This document shows, piece after piece, positions 22,271-35,758 of a stretch of 64,000 bases of DNA (position 1 is the first letter of the stretch; each line of letters starts with the position of its first letter). The stretch lies in the NCBI RefSeq assembly GCF_029168945.1, contig NC_083601.1, positions 21,728,160-21,792,159 on the forward strand, written 5' to 3'. Below the pieces are notes generated by a model. That model searched no databases. It worked only from the letters and a program-made list of their open reading frames with translations, and was not told where the DNA came from. This DNA is from Cannabis sativa (taxonomy: Eukaryota; Streptophyta; Magnoliopsida; Rosales; Cannabaceae). A program made the position numbers and the translations under genes.

Positions 22271-24133
22271 CTTTTTGTTGGGTTTTGTGCCCTAAATAAA
22301 ACCCTTTACAATCTGACTAGTTATCAATATAAGAAATTTGAAGTGATTTATGTTTGCATGAATTTTACATGCTAATGGTTTAATATGTTTATTACATTTA
22401 CACACAAAATCAGTTAAGTCCAGATCATATGTTTATTCACAATTACAGTATCGTCAACACAGTGGAATGTGATTGTGATTATATGAATCAAAAGACTAAG
22501 TCCCTGTTTCATCAGTGTTTTGGATTTACACTGATGTGATAATCAGCGATGATGTGTACTTACACTTGGAGTAAGTGTTATGTTCTTTCCAGGACATTAG
22601 TAAATTATACTAGTTTCGAATGTATGGAGTATACATTAGACTGGACCGATATTGCAACTTAGTTAAGATATTATATACTTACCGTCATATCTTTCCAAGT
22701 CAATATCAGTAGTTGATCTTAAGATTAAAAGAATCTAAATCCTGATATGCTTAGGCTCAACTCAGGAGTACTATTCATGTTCTTTGATTTATTAGTTAAG
22801 CCTACTTTTGGGTCAGGGTGATACGTATATTTTGGGAACATGATAGTATGATTGAGTGGGAGTGCTGAACATAAATATGGAATCTATAGCTTCTACTGGT
22901 GTATAGAAGTCAAGTGATGATTCCCTTCGAGCTTAGCTAAATAGAAGTAAATGGATGAGCTCTTGTTTAAATGACTAATTCTTAGATCACTAAACATCAT
23001 TTACAGGTAGCTAAGTGTTTTAAGGGGCAAAATACGTTGAGGGGTGAGAACGGTAAAATTAACCCATCTCGATGTAAATCATCTATATAGAGGATCTTTG
23101 ATCACAATAAGATTATAACAATGGTTAAATGAGATAGCATATCTATATCGTGGAACATATAATATGCTCTATATAAGTCTGAGAGTGCAATTCTAAGTTC
23201 TAAGAGTGGATTCAACGAAGAATTAATAAGTATAGATCCATGGTCCCCATTCTAGTTGAGACTATACTGCTTGTAAGACTCAATAATTGATTTGTGATTA
23301 ATCAATTATAATTCTAAAGTTAGACTATGTCTAATTTGTGAATTTTCACTAAGCAGGGGTGAAATTGTAAAGAAAAGAGATTCTAGGTTTATTTATTTAT
23401 TAATAGACTTTATATGTCTAATTAATAATTAAATTAAATGACAATATTATTTAATTATCTATTTTAGTTATTAAATAATTAGTTTTGGCATTTAAATGGT
23501 TAGAATTGGAAAATTGGCGTTTTTGAGAAAATAGAAATAAAAATTGTGAAAACTGCAAAATCAAAGTGGGGCCCATTACACACCATGGCCGACCACTTAA
23601 GCATGATTTTCCAATTAATATTTTCATTATTTTAATGCCAAATAATTCCTAACCTAAACCTAGTAGTTGCCTATAAATAGAAAGTGATGGCTCAGTCAAA
23701 TAACAAGTTTTCAATGCTTTTTGTCAGAAAATCAGAAAATTAACTTTTTCAGAAAACTGAGTCTTCCCTCTCTCTCTCTATAGCCGAACTAAACCCTCTC
23801 TCTTTTCTTCTTCATAAATTTCGAAACCCTCAGTGATAGAGTAAGTGCCCACACACAGCAAGTAGTACCTCAATCATAGATTGGAAGACTGTGAAGGATC
23901 ACACACAAAGAGAAGGACATTCAGGCTCAGATCTTGATAATACTCTGCGACAGAAAGGATACAAGGGTTAGAGATCTGAGTGGAAGGAGACATTATTCCG
24001 CTGCCATCAATGTAAGGTTTTCTTAACTTTATATGTGTTTATTTATCGTTTTAGAAAGTTCATATTTAGGGTGTTAAACAACATACTTGTGAGTAGATCT
24101 AAGATCCTGGTAAAATAAATTCCAACACTTTTT
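22271..24133 (+). mobile_element. Solo copia-type LTR (1,853 bp)
   Basis: The LTR is 22276-24128. It begins TGTTGGGTTTTGTGCCC and ends TTCCAACA, flanked by CTTTT on both sides (22271-22275 and 24129-24133). It is a diverged relative of the LTRs of the 24431-34419 element: same length class, same start and end, and matching landmarks such as 'gaccgatattg' and 'tatcgtggaacatata'. It sits in the left arm of the hAT-like MITE. Confidence 0.85.
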
Positions 24134-24430
24134 ACATTAAAATATTAATTATATATATTTTTTAAAAGGGATAATTGCGACAAAAGTCCCCAAAAACTTG
24201 AGGTTGATGCCGATTAGTCCTCAACCTCAAAAATTGGCGGTGAAAATCCCTAAGGTCACACTTTTGGTAAGTCCGTTGGTCCCTCAATCTAACTGATCCG
24301 TTAAACTCAAATAAAATACCACATGTCAACAAATTATTGGTACAAATCATATTTTTAATTTAAAAAAATTTTAAAAATAAAAAAAAACTAAAGAAATTAA
24401 TTTAAAATCATAAAAACTAAATATATTATC

Positions 24431-26347
24431 TGTTGGGTTTTATGCCCTAAATAAAACTCATTTCATATAATCAGATTTACCTATTAATAAAGATCAGAAA
24501 TAACATTTTATGTTGCATGGTTCACATGATTTATTTCATGATTATATGTATATAATGTATGAATTCTTTTTAAGTCCAGAACATATGGGTTGGTTAAAGA
24601 TTATAGTGTTGTCAGCACAGTGGAATATAATCTTTATTATATGTTCAAAAGTAGATTCCCTGATTTGTCAGAACACTGGATTTAGACTGACATGGTATAA
24701 TCAACGATAGGTATTCTTACACTTTGGAAAAGTGTTATGTCCTTTCCAGGACATTGGCAAAGTTTACCAGTATCGGATGCATGGAGTATGCATTGGAATG
24801 GACCGATATTGAACTTTGAATTAGATTTTGAAACTTACCGTAAATATCTATTCAATTCAATATCATAAGTTGATCCTAGATCACATGATCGAAATCCTGA
24901 TATGGTTAGGTTCAATCTCAAGAGTGTTATTTGTGTTCTTTGATTTGTTAAGTTAAGCCTACTTTTGGGTCAGGGTGATACTTACATTTTGGGAACACGG
25001 TAATGCAATTGAGTGGGAGCGCTAACATAAATATGGAATCTATAGCTTCTATTTGGCAAATAGAAGTAAAGGATGATTTCCTTCGAGCTTAACCAAACGA
25101 AGATAAATGGTGGAGATCTCATTTCACTTAGGTGAAATATCATTTATACAGGGTTAAGTGTTTTAAGGATAAAATACATTGTAGGGTGTTACGGTAATTT
25201 AATCCCCCGTACAAAAGTGTAAATCATCTATATAGAGGATCATTGATCACATTAGGGTTATAACAATGGATAACTAATGACGTGTCTATATCGTGGAACA
25301 TATAGAGCGTTTCTATATGATTGAGAGTGCAATTCCAAGTTCTAAGTGTGGATTCAATGAGGAATTAATAAGTTAGGGAATTTACTTGGTAAATTCGGTT
25401 CGACTTATTGGAAGCTCGGTTATATAGACCCATGGTCCCCATACTAGTTGAGGCCATACTGCTTGTAAGACTCAGTTAATTGATTTTAATTAATCAATTA
25501 TAATTCTAAAAGTTAGACTATGTCTACTTTATGAATTCTCACAGTTTAAGGATGAAATCGTAAAGAAAAGGATTTTTAGGTTTAATTATTAATCAAGAGA
25601 CTTTGTATGTCTAATTAATAATTATTTTAAATGACAATATTATTTAATAATCTATTTTAGTTATTAAATAATTAGTTTTGGCATTTAAATGATTAGAATT
25701 CGAAAAGTGGCATTTTTGGAGAAATAGAAATAAAATTGAGGAAACTGCAAAATCCAAGTGAGGCCCATATTCCCTCTATGGCCGAGCACTCCCTTTGTGT
25801 TTCCCAATTATTATTTTTATTTTTTAATTGCCATGTAATTGCTAATCAAAGCCTAGCTATAATAGGAAAGTGGTGGATCACACTAAATAAGGCAGTTAAT
25901 TGATTACACAGTAATTAAGGAAACTGTTTTATTTGGAAAGTTGTGCTCTCCCTTTTCCCTATATAAAGCAACCTTGCTCTCTTCTCTTGTATGGATGAAA
26001 AGCCACGAAATTGAGAGAGAAAAAGAGAGAAAATTTCGAAATCCTTGTGAGATGAGTAGTGCCCACACACATCAAGTGGTATCTCAATCATAGTATGGAA
26101 GACTATGGAATTTCTGCATCAAAGAAGGAGAAAAGAAGATCCAGGTTCAGATCTTGGTGATGCTCTGCTACAGAAAGGAATCAAGGGCTAGAGATCTGAA
26201 CGGAAGGAGTCATATTATTCCGCTGCACCCACTGTAAGGTTTTCTAACTTTATATGTGTTTATTTTCATTGTTTTAGAATTCATATTAGGTTGTTAATCC
26301 AACATACTTGTTAGTAAATCTAGATCCTGGTAAAATAATTTCCAACA
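24431..26347 (+). repeat. 5' LTR of a 10-kb copia-type element
   Basis: 1,917 bp from TGTTGGGTTTTATGCCC to TTCCAACA. The whole element 24431-34419 is flanked by the duplication TTATC (24426-24430 and 34420-34424). By eye it differs from the 3' LTR at about a dozen bases and one small indel near 25203, so the pair is about 99 percent identical. A probable core promoter, CCCTATATAAAGC, is at about 25958. Confidence 0.92.
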
Positions 26348-26349
26348 AC

Positions 26350-26362
26350 TGGCACCAGAGCC
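26350..26362 (+). other. Primer-binding site of the 24431-34419 element
   Basis: TGGCACCAGAGCC lies 2 bases after the 5' LTR. It is a variant of the common plant initiator tRNA-Met site TGGTATCAGAGCC. Confidence 0.75.
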
Positions 26363-29300
26363 ATGGTAATGATTTACTTTCATGTAATATGAATTAAAAC
26401 GATGATTTGCGTGTTCTGTGTTGATTTGGATGGTTTCATGTTGGTTTATGTGCTTATGTGATGAATGTGAATGTTGTACGAAGTTTTTCCATGAAATATA
26501 TTTTTTTAATTGTTGAAAATATTTTATTTGGATTCCTTGTGAAAAATTAAGCAATTTTGTTTTTTACGGAACTCGATTCCGATAAAAATTGAAAAAGTTA
26601 TGAATTTTGGAAAATCGGAATTTCCGGTATGCATGGATGCTCAATCGCACGCATCACGCGCGCGCGAGCACCCTGCTATCTGCCCGTGAAAATCCTGCCA
26701 GCGCCCATGTTTCACGCACAAGCACCCTGCAACGCCGAGAAACCTCGGCTTGGTGCATTACCTCCGCGCGCGTAGGAGGCTGCGTGCAGCCTTTACGAAG
26801 TGCACGTGCGGCCTCACCAGGCGATTTCCCAAAAAGTTGTGATTTTTGGGGTTTTTCCCCAAAAATCCAATTTTTTCATGGGATTGTTTCCCAAAATTCA
26901 TTTTTCCAATTTTAAATATTTATAAATTGAAATGTTTCCAATTTTAAATATTTTCAATTTGGAATTTTTCCAATTTTAAATATTTCTATTTTGGATTGTT
27001 TCCAATTTTTAAATATTTCCTATTATGGTCAGATTTAAAAATTTGTTAACTTCTTTAATATTTATTTATTATTTAATTATAAGATTAGATATTTTGATAT
27101 TTAAGATATTTTAAATTAAAAGATAACTTTGTCTTTTTATTTAAAATATTATAATAAAATTATCTTATATGACAAATTAAATAATTAATAAATTTGAAAT
27201 TAACATAGATATTTTTATAGATATACTTACCATAATGTTTTTCAAATTCAAAAATTTGTTATTTTGTTAAATATTTAATTATTTATAAATTATAAGTATA
27301 AAAATGATATTTTTTCTATATATATCATTTTTCCTTATTAGAAATTTATAAATCATACCTTAAATATTTAAATAACATAGATATTTTTGTAGAGATTTGA
27401 ATATTGCTTAATTTGAGATATTTTGACATATAATTATGGTAATTATTATTCATTTATTATTTTATTCCTAAAATAATAATTATCTAACCAAATCTATTTT
27501 ATAATGGGTTTATTTTATTAAATTATAAGATCTGAAAGTGATATTGAAGATTCTTTCCTTTCAAATCATTGATCTTATTAGATATTTAATTTAATTTGAT
27601 TCAAATAAACCTAGATATTTTAAAATTAGTTTCCTTTATTTGGTTAGTTTAAGAATAATAATTTAATTATATTAATATCTTGATTCACATCTGTTACATG
27701 GACAATGTTTGTTTATTTATATTGTTTATTCAAATTTTTTTTAACAAACCTATTATTTATCTGATCTAAATTGCTATGATTAACTTGTTGAAAGATCATG
27801 ATCCAATGATCTGATTTTAATCATAGTCCAATTGACGATAGATCTTATAAATAATTTGTAGCAGGTAAATTTCATACTTCTTTCATCTGTGTAAACCTAG
27901 TAACATGATAGGGCCCATCCAAATTATTTGACCTGTGTGAGCCTATATGTTTGCTTTTGGGCTTAGATGCATATAGGAAGCCCATTTAAGTTTTTACTAA
28001 GGAAATGGACTAGGTTGCTAAAATAAATTTTGACATAAGGAAATTTATTTAGGCCCAATTAGATTTGGGCTTATTCAATGAATAACAATTGTTTATTTTA
28101 AGGTTAAATTCCTCTCTTTTGGGCCTTGTGTGAGAGTTTGGGGGCCATAGAAGTGGGTACGACATACTGAACCCAGCTCCCCCTCACATGAACTACCCCA
28201 ATTGTGAAGGCCCATTTGCCTTATTTAAATAATTGTATTAGGTTAATTATATTAGTCTAACCTAATTAAAATTGAATTAGCAACATAATTAACTTTTAAA
28301 ATATATGAAATTTATTTTTCATGTAATATTTTAAAGTTAATTTTAGAAAAACACTTAGTTAATGATATATTCTAGACAGTTTTTTCTAGTACTAGTTATT
28401 ATTTCTAATATTAAATAGGAAAATATCATTGATTGTGAAATTAATTGTCTCATAATTAATTTTGGTACAATCTAAGTTTAGTATATTTTCCTAGTATTAA
28501 ACTAGAATTAATAATTAAGTTTCCTCTTTACTTAATTATTTATTTCTTGAATTTAATACATTTAATTAAATTGAAAATTTCAATATCTAAGTTGATTTTC
28601 ATCATGATACTTAAATATTGTTATTTTCATGTTATTTAATTAAAGTTGAAAATTATTTTAAGTTTGGAATCTTATTTCAGAATAACTTAAGTTTGAATAA
28701 TTTTCAGAATATATTTTATTTTATTTTATTAATCATTTCCCAAAATTTCGAAATTACATTTCTTTAATGTAGAAATTTCGAATTTTATTTGAAAAATAGA
28801 TTAAAGTTGAAAATTATTTATTTAATTTTAGACCAACTTAAATCAGTAATTTAAAATATATTATAATTAGAAATTGGATTAATTAGTCTATGAAAGTCTA
28901 GATAGATATTATCTGTTTTGCTTGAAGTATTTTTCTAGTCTATTTAATTAAATAGAAAATTAATATTTAAGTTGATTTTTTAATCATGACACTTAAATAT
29001 TTGAAATTTTTCTTAGATATTTGATTAAATAGGAAAATTATATTTTTTGTTGAAAATTAATTTTTATTAATTTTGGGCCAACATAAAATTAGAGTAATTT
29101 TCCAGGATTTATTTTATTTTATTTTAAAGCATTTTCGAAAATGCAATATATATTTATAGAAAATTAAATTTGAGTTGTAAATTAATTCAAATTAATTTTG
29201 AAACAACTTAAATTGAATAATTTTCTAAATATTTATGGAAATTATTACTAAGATGGAAATAATTCACGTTATTTTCATATCCATCTAAGTATAATTTATA

Positions 29301-30580
29301 AATATTACATTAAAATTTATATTTGGAATTTTTCATTCTAAATTGGAAATTTTAATTAAATAAATATATATTTAAAATAAATGGATTAAAATAAATATTA
29401 GAAGAAAATACCAACCCTTCATTAAATAATGAGCTTTATTATAAGGATATTCGATCTCCGTTGTTGGTTTTACATAGCTATTGTTTTAGTGAGTAATCCT
29501 CCCTAATGGAGGAACGTTCATTAGCAAGTTAGCACCGTTTAATCTCGAAAGATAAGTATTCTTATAAGTTTTTTATATAGTTTATGATCACCCTAATGGT
29601 GGCGACTGTATAAGACTTGCAAGAATATGAAACAATGGTGGAAGCTCATAAGATAGAATAGCCTTGACTCTCGCCTAAACGGGACAACGCGGATTCAAAT
29701 CTTGATCGAATAAAAGGTTGCTAGAATGTTTGACATTTTAGATGAGCTGACAACTCTATTCAATGAATGGTAGCTTTGACTCTCGCCTAAACGGGACACT
29801 GATATCAGTTTGTTGAAAACCTTGGAAATTATTTAGGATTGTATGTTTTAGTATTTTCACTTGTCATTCCTACTTGCTATGTGCTTCATAATTTCTGAAT
29901 TGTGTATGAATTTGTATTGAACCATGTTATTTTCTGTTATTAAATTGTAGTTTAATTTCGAATCTTCATTGTTGGTCTAACTTGATTTGTTTTTCTAATG
30001 AGATAAATCCCTAATGGATTTTCACCATTAGACTAACATAATAGTGTTAGATCTCGAAAGATAAATATTGTATACGCAAGGTCTAGCTGTTCATCAATTG
30101 ATGACACCTTAGACTAGTGTCTTACAATATGAAACAAGAAGATTGTATAAATAAGATTACTTTGACTCTCGCTAATCGGAGCATCGTTGGATTCTTATTT
30201 AAAACGAAATTATCCTAATTCCTCTTAGCTTATTCATTTCGAATTAGCTTAATGACATATCATTGGATGAATGGTCTATAAATCATATAAAGTCTTATTT
30301 TCTCTTAAGAAATTAGATGACGCATATGATTATATTCCCGGAATTCTATCCCAAAATGATATATATCCTCAATCTTAGATATCTCCTACTTGTATAGGCA
30401 AATCATAGAGTTAGATTATTAGTGGTGGTCCAAGAAAGAATTACTAATTATACAGTTACACTTTCACAAGTGTTTCATAACCATTTTCTATCAATGGATT
30501 TAAACTGTATGAGTTTAGTATTCTGTGACCAGAATCCACTTGCACTATTCTAAGAACTCTTTGATGTAACTAAAGTAAGT
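26363..30580 (+). other. Long non-coding interior of the copia-type element
   Basis: A GC-rich leader (about 26640-26850) is followed by very AT-rich DNA (26900-29400) with many weakly repeated TTAAGTTGAAAATT-like words. No gag frame is visible. A segment near 29490-29750 (Ccctaatgga, 'ctcgaaagataag', 'gactctcgcctaaacggga') is repeated in diverged form near 29995-30200, and partly at 29770. Nothing here looks translated. Confidence 0.7.
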
Positions 30581-30589
30581 CATCAAAAG

Positions 30590-32300
30590 ATACAACCACA
30601 TATTTTATAAATCTATGGCATTTGTATCTTGTTCATAGTGGTTTTGACAAGATCATTCTCTGCAAAGAGTTAATATGCCTATATCCACTGAAAGTAATTT
30701 CATCTCATTCGCAGATGGATGTACATTCAGGGGTGGATATGAGTTTTCGTTGTATTCTTAAAACGATCACTCTAGATTTTACCTTATGCAAAAGAAATTT
30801 GAAATGTTTGAAAAATTTCATGAATTTCTAGCAATGGTGAAGGTAAGTGGTTAAAGATCTTGCGAACTGATAGGGGTGGAGAAAAAGTTAGTAGATATGC
30901 AGTTCAAAGATCATTAATTTGATTTTGAATTATATCCAAACTTACCTCCCCAGAAATTCAAGTTGCATATTGATGATTAGTTACTAGTTGTTGCCTAAAT
31001 CCTTATATGGTAATTTCAGAATGATGTAATGGTTGTATACTTAATGTAAATCATTACTAGATTCATGGATGACCTAATCGAAAGAAAAGCTAGAACTGCT
31101 AACCCTGGTTTGCATGTTTGTTAGCTATTCTAAGTGATTCGGGGTGGAGCATCCCATAGTCATTAGATAAGAAAGTGTTTGTTTAAACAAATACTACTTT
31201 TCTAAGAAAATGACTAAGTCTGAAAATAAAGTAGCAAATAAAGGAGATATTTTTTCTTGATTCCATAAGTGTTCTATCATCTTATTCATTACAAGATGAT
31301 CCCACTACCTCTGTTGTCTTAACACAACTGAAGAGGTCTATACCATTTAGTTTTCTTAGACATAGTTCACGGTACCTTGTCGTAGTGGGAGAGTTTCTAG
31401 GAACTCACCTTCTTATAACTTGGAAGACACTAGTGATTAAAATCCATTGTGAGTTTAAACAAGTAATGGATTGTCAAGATAAGAAACTAAGAAGAAAGCC
31501 AATAGAACTATGGTTTGATCCATTCACATGGAGTAACCTAAAGTTTTCTTTTACAAGGACATGAAAGGAAATTTTCGTTAATAAGTCTATTCAATGGACT
31601 TAACAAAACTTCCTGTTCCTAGTATTATAGGTTTGAGTTTATCTAAACCTATGGCTTGTGGTATACCTGGAAATTACTTACTCTAATGCAAGCATGAGAT
31701 GCTGATGCATTTTCTTTCCAATGGAAATCTATAGAAGCTTCACAACTTCTTAGATATAGATTTTATTTATCTAAGGAAAAGTCTCAACTATTCCAGAGAA
31801 GATAAAGCCATGAAAGAATTTCTTGAATCAACAGTGAGAGGTCTTAGATATGCTTTAGTATGCCTTAGACCAGACACCTGCTGTTGAGTGGGAGTAATGA
31901 GTAAGTATCAGATTAATCCAGGAGAAGAACATTGGAAGACAATCAAGTAAATTTTAAGATTAAGAAGAGGAACTATATGTTAGTCAATAAGGGTGTTTGT
32001 TTGAAACTCTTAGACTACACCACATCAGATTTCGAGACTTGCCTGTGTGCTAGAAAGTCTGCTGATGAGATGGTGATTACTTTGGGGGTGGAGTAGCGAT
32101 TTTGGAGAAGTGTAAAAACCTATCTGAAATCTCTTGGTCTACCAGAGAGAGACTGGATGTTAAAAGTTGCAGGAAAGATACTTTTTCAGTCTAAGGAAAG
32201 TTCTATACATTTGTGGCAGTGTTCCAACTTGCCTTAACTACTAGGGTTACTTCCTGAATAACGAAAGAGTAGTTGCCCAAAAGTATAGAATCCAGTATCC
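30590..32300 (+). pseudogene. Decayed copia pol remnants
   Basis: Short islands of copia similarity occur in order but in different frames and separated by stops. A pre-integrase LVHSGFDKI is near 30635. An integrase-like stretch is near 30790-30950. Around 31850-32100 is the reverse transcriptase/RNase H junction (RPDTC, KYQINPGEEHWKTIK, LLDYTTSDFETC, ARKS). Large parts of integrase and the YVDD region are missing. This interior cannot encode a working polyprotein, in contrast to the almost identical LTRs around it. Confidence 0.7.
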
Positions 32301-32507
32301 CAAAAGAGTAGACATATAGAGAGGAATTTCACATTATCAAGGATTTTGTGATTAAGGAAGAGTAGTGGTGGAGAAGAGGTTGTGTTTAATTCAACCTGTC
32401 AGATCCCATTACGAGGAGTTTACTACTACTACACTTGATTTGTACATCAAGGTGTTAATGATTATTTGAAATGCACTTTTTGTTTTATATTAGTGCAAGT
32501 GGGAGTT

Positions 32508-34419
32508 TGTTGGGTTTTATGCCCTAAATAAAACTCATTTCATATAATCAGATTTACTTATTAATAAAGATCAGAAATAACATTTTATGTTGCATGGTTC
32601 ACATGATTTATTTCATGATTATATGTATATAATGTATGAATTCTTTTTAAGTCCAGAACATATGGGTTGGTTAAAGATTATAGTGTTGTCAGCACAGTGG
32701 AATATAATCTTTATTATATGTTCAAAAGTAGATTCCCTGATTTGTCAGAACACTGGATTTAGACTGACATGGTATAATCAGCGATAGGTATTCTTACACA
32801 TTGGAAAAGTGTTATGTCCTTTCCAGGACATTGGCAAAGTTTACCAGTATCGGATGCATGGAGTATGCATTGGAATGGACCGATATTGAACTTTGAATTA
32901 GATTTTGAAACTTACCGTAAATATCTATTCAATTCAATATCATAAGTTGATCCTAGATCACATGATCGAAATCCTGATATGGTTAGGTTCAATCTCAAGA
33001 GTGTTATTTGTGTTCTTTGATTTGTTAAGTTAAGCCTACTTTTGGGTCAGGGTGATACTTACATTTTGGGAACACGGTAATGCAATTGAGTGGGAGCGCT
33101 AACATAAATATGGAATCTATAGCTTCTATTTGGCAAATAGAAGTAAAGGATGATTTCCTTCGAGCTTAACCAAACGAAGATAAATGGTGGAGATCTCATT
33201 TCACTTAGGTGAAATATCATTTATACAGGGTTAAGTGTTTTAAGGATAAAATACATTGTAGGGTGTTACGGTAATTTAATCCTGTACAGTGTAAATCATC
33301 TATATAGAGGATCATTGATCACATTAGGGTTATAACAATGGATAACTAATGACGTGTCTATATCGTGGAACATATAGAGCGTTTCTATATGACTGAGAGT
33401 GCAATTCCAAGTTCTAAGTGTGGATTCAATGAGGAATTAATAAGTTAGGGAATTTACTTGGTAAATTCGGTTCGACTTATTGGAAGCTCGGTTATATAGA
33501 CCCATGGTCCCCATACTAGTTGAGGCCATACTGCTTGTAAGACTCAGTTAATTGATTTTAATTAATCAATTATAATTCTAAAAGTTAGACTATGTCTACT
33601 TTATGAATTCTCACAGTTTAAGGATGAAATCGTAAAGAAAAGGGTTTTTAAGTTTAATTATTAATTAAGAGACTTTGTATGTCTAATTAATAATTATTTT
33701 AAATGACAATATTACTTAATAATCTATTTTAGTTATTAAATAATTAGTTTTGGCATTTAAATGATTAGAATTGGAAAAGTGGCATTTTTGGATAAATAGA
33801 AATAAAATTGAGGAAACTGCAAAATCCAAGTGAGGCCCATATTCCCTCTATGGCCGAGCACTCCCTTTGTGTTTCCCAATTATTATTTTTATTTTTTAAT
33901 TGCCATGTAATTGCTAATCAAAGCCTAGCTATAATAGGAAAGTGGTGGATCACACTAAATAAGGCAGTTAATTGATTACACAGTAATTAAGGAAACTGTT
34001 TTATTTGGAAAGTTGTGCTCTCCCTTTTCCCTATATAAAGCAACCTTGCTCTCTTCTCTTGTATGGATGAAAAGCCACGAAATTGAGAGAGAAAAAGAGA
34101 GAAAATTTCGAAATCCTTGTGAGATGAGTAGTGCCCACACACATCAAGTGGTATCTCAATCATAGTATGGAAGACTATGGAATTTCTGCATCAAAGAAGG
34201 AGAAAAGAAGATCCAGGTTCAGATCTTGGTGATGCTCTGCTACAGAAAGGAATCAAGGGCTAGAGATCTGAACGGAAGGAGTCATATTATTCCGCTGCAC
34301 CCACTGTAAGGTTTTCTAACTTTATATGTGTTTATTTTCATTGTTTTAGAATTCATATTAGGTTGTTAATCCAACATACTTGTTAGTAAATCTAGATCCT
34401 GGTAAAATAATTTCCAACA
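32508..34419 (+). repeat. 3' LTR of the 10-kb copia-type element
   Basis: 1,912 bp from TGTTGGG to CCAACA, preceded by a polypurine tract AGTGGGAG (32498-32505) and followed by the TTATC duplication. It is nearly identical to the 5' LTR, especially over the last 600 bp. Confidence 0.92.
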
Positions 34420-34861
34420 TTATCTACATATCCCTTTTTTTCTTAAAAATTATTTACATATCTTATTACTGAAAAAAATGGCAGCCTTCGTCTCCCACCT
34501 TAAATCTCACCCCATCAACCCCAGATCGTCTCATCTGAAACTCGCAAGCCCAAGCCTAAGCTCCATCCATTTGTAAATCGCAGCACCCTGATTTTAGAAT
34601 TTTCTCTTAGTTTAAACCCATTTTCGGATCTCGCAAACGGTAGATCTGAGCTAAGTCTTGGTGGGTATCATCGCCGACCGGGTATGGAGTTTGAATCTAT
34701 CCATCTCTGACGTTCAAAACTACGAATCCATATAAGGTGTACTACCTTTTGTTCGACTACTCATTCATAAGGTAAACTTTTATGCTCATATGCTATTTAG
34801 ATGGTTGATTTTATATTTTGATTTGTTGCATAAAGGGGTCAACCAAAGGAATGATAAGAAG

Positions 34862-34913
34862 ATGGGAAGGAAAGGAAATTGGTTTTCTAATGTGAAGAAA
34901 GCTCTCAGCTGAG
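34862..34913 (+). pseudogene. Captured first exon of an IQ-domain (IQD) gene
   Basis: ATG at 34862 opens MGRKGNWFSNVKKALS, the characteristic N-terminus of plant IQD calmodulin-binding proteins, followed by TGA and a GT donor at 34914. The upstream 150 bases look like a gene leader. The IQ motifs and the rest of the protein are absent. A further open stretch (about 35005-35110) that reads VVAPAAPGEPMVIATRTAPV is not recognised and may be another captured piece. All lie within the inverted arms of the second Pack-MULE. Confidence 0.65.
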
Positions 34914-35758
34914 GTTTGAAAATTTTCAGTTTCCTTTTTTCTTTTTTCATTATTTCATTTCACATGTGTGCTGCTTTTGCAATCATGACAACCCCCCCAT
35001 TGTAGTTGCCCCAGCTGCACCGGGCGAGCCTATGGTCATCGCTACTCGGACAGCCCCAGTGGTTGGCAGTCACCATGGATTAGTTTTAAGCTCAGGACCT
35101 ACTGCAAAATAGGAATATCATATTGAGGCTTGGATCTGATGTCGGAGCTAACGAAGATGCAACCGACAATGGATTGGGATCGAGACGTCAGAGCTTGGGA
35201 AGAAGGTCGAAGCTAAGGAAGAAGGGTGGAGAGGTCAATGGAAGGGGATCTGGGGAAGAAGATGACAAGAAAAGAAAAAATGAAATAAATAATTTTATTT
35301 TTTTAAAATATATAGTTTTTTTTATTTTTTATTTTATTTAAAATTTTTTAATTAAATTATTATTTAAACCAATTAAAAATTGACACGTGTCATTTTATTT
35401 GGATTTAACGGTTCAGTTAAGTTAGGGACCAACGGACTTACAGAAAGTGTGACCTTAGGGATTATTACCGCCAATTTTTGAGGTTGGGGACTAATCGGCA
35501 TCAACCTCAAGCTTTGGGGGACTTTTGCCGCAATTATCCCTTTTTAAAATATATATTAATTTATGTGGATTGAATTGGATTAATTACCTTTACATATAAA
35601 TCAATATCCATTCTGCACAAGTGTAAATTTTAGATTTTCTATCCAATCTAATACGCACAAGTGCAAATATCCACACTTTGCATATTGGATTGGATCATGC
35701 GCATAAGATTGGATTGAATATTTTATAAACACTCCTAATTTAAACCAAAACAAAACTA

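Larger units (their letters stand above)
24160..35549. mobile_element. Second Pack-MULE, interrupted by a 10-kb LTR element
   Basis: The outer ends are GGGATAATTGCGACAAAAG (24169) and its inverted copy (ending 35540), with inverted arms of about 250 bp. A perfect 9-bp duplication, TTTTTAAAA, is at 24160-24168 and 35541-35549, as expected for Mutator-like elements. Without the LTR element at 24431-34419 it is about 1.4 kb and lacks a transposase. Its own interior (34425-35290) carries host-like pieces including an IQD-gene first exon. Confidence 0.85.
21846..35745. mobile_element. hAT-like MITE, split over 13.9 kb by nested insertions
   Basis: The left end is TAGGGGTGTTCATTC (from 21854) and the right end is the inverted AACACTCCTA (to 35737). 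Sub-terminal GATTGGATT/AATCCAATC words pair between the two arms. Flanks ATTTGAAT (21846-21853) and ATTTAAAC (35738-35745) are a probable 8-bp duplication with two transitions. The element itself is only 21854-22275, about 24134-24168 and 35550-35737, roughly 645 bp. The rest is a solo LTR (22276-24128) and a Mutator-like element (24169-35540). Confidence 0.7.

Noticed and set aside
24510..24710. 66-codon open frame, repeated identically at 32587-32787
   Set aside because: It is part of both LTRs of the copia-type element.
26607..26915. 102-codon open frame rich in Arg, Ser and His
   Set aside because: It lies in the GC-rich leader after the primer-binding site, with no similarity to gag; composition alone explains it.
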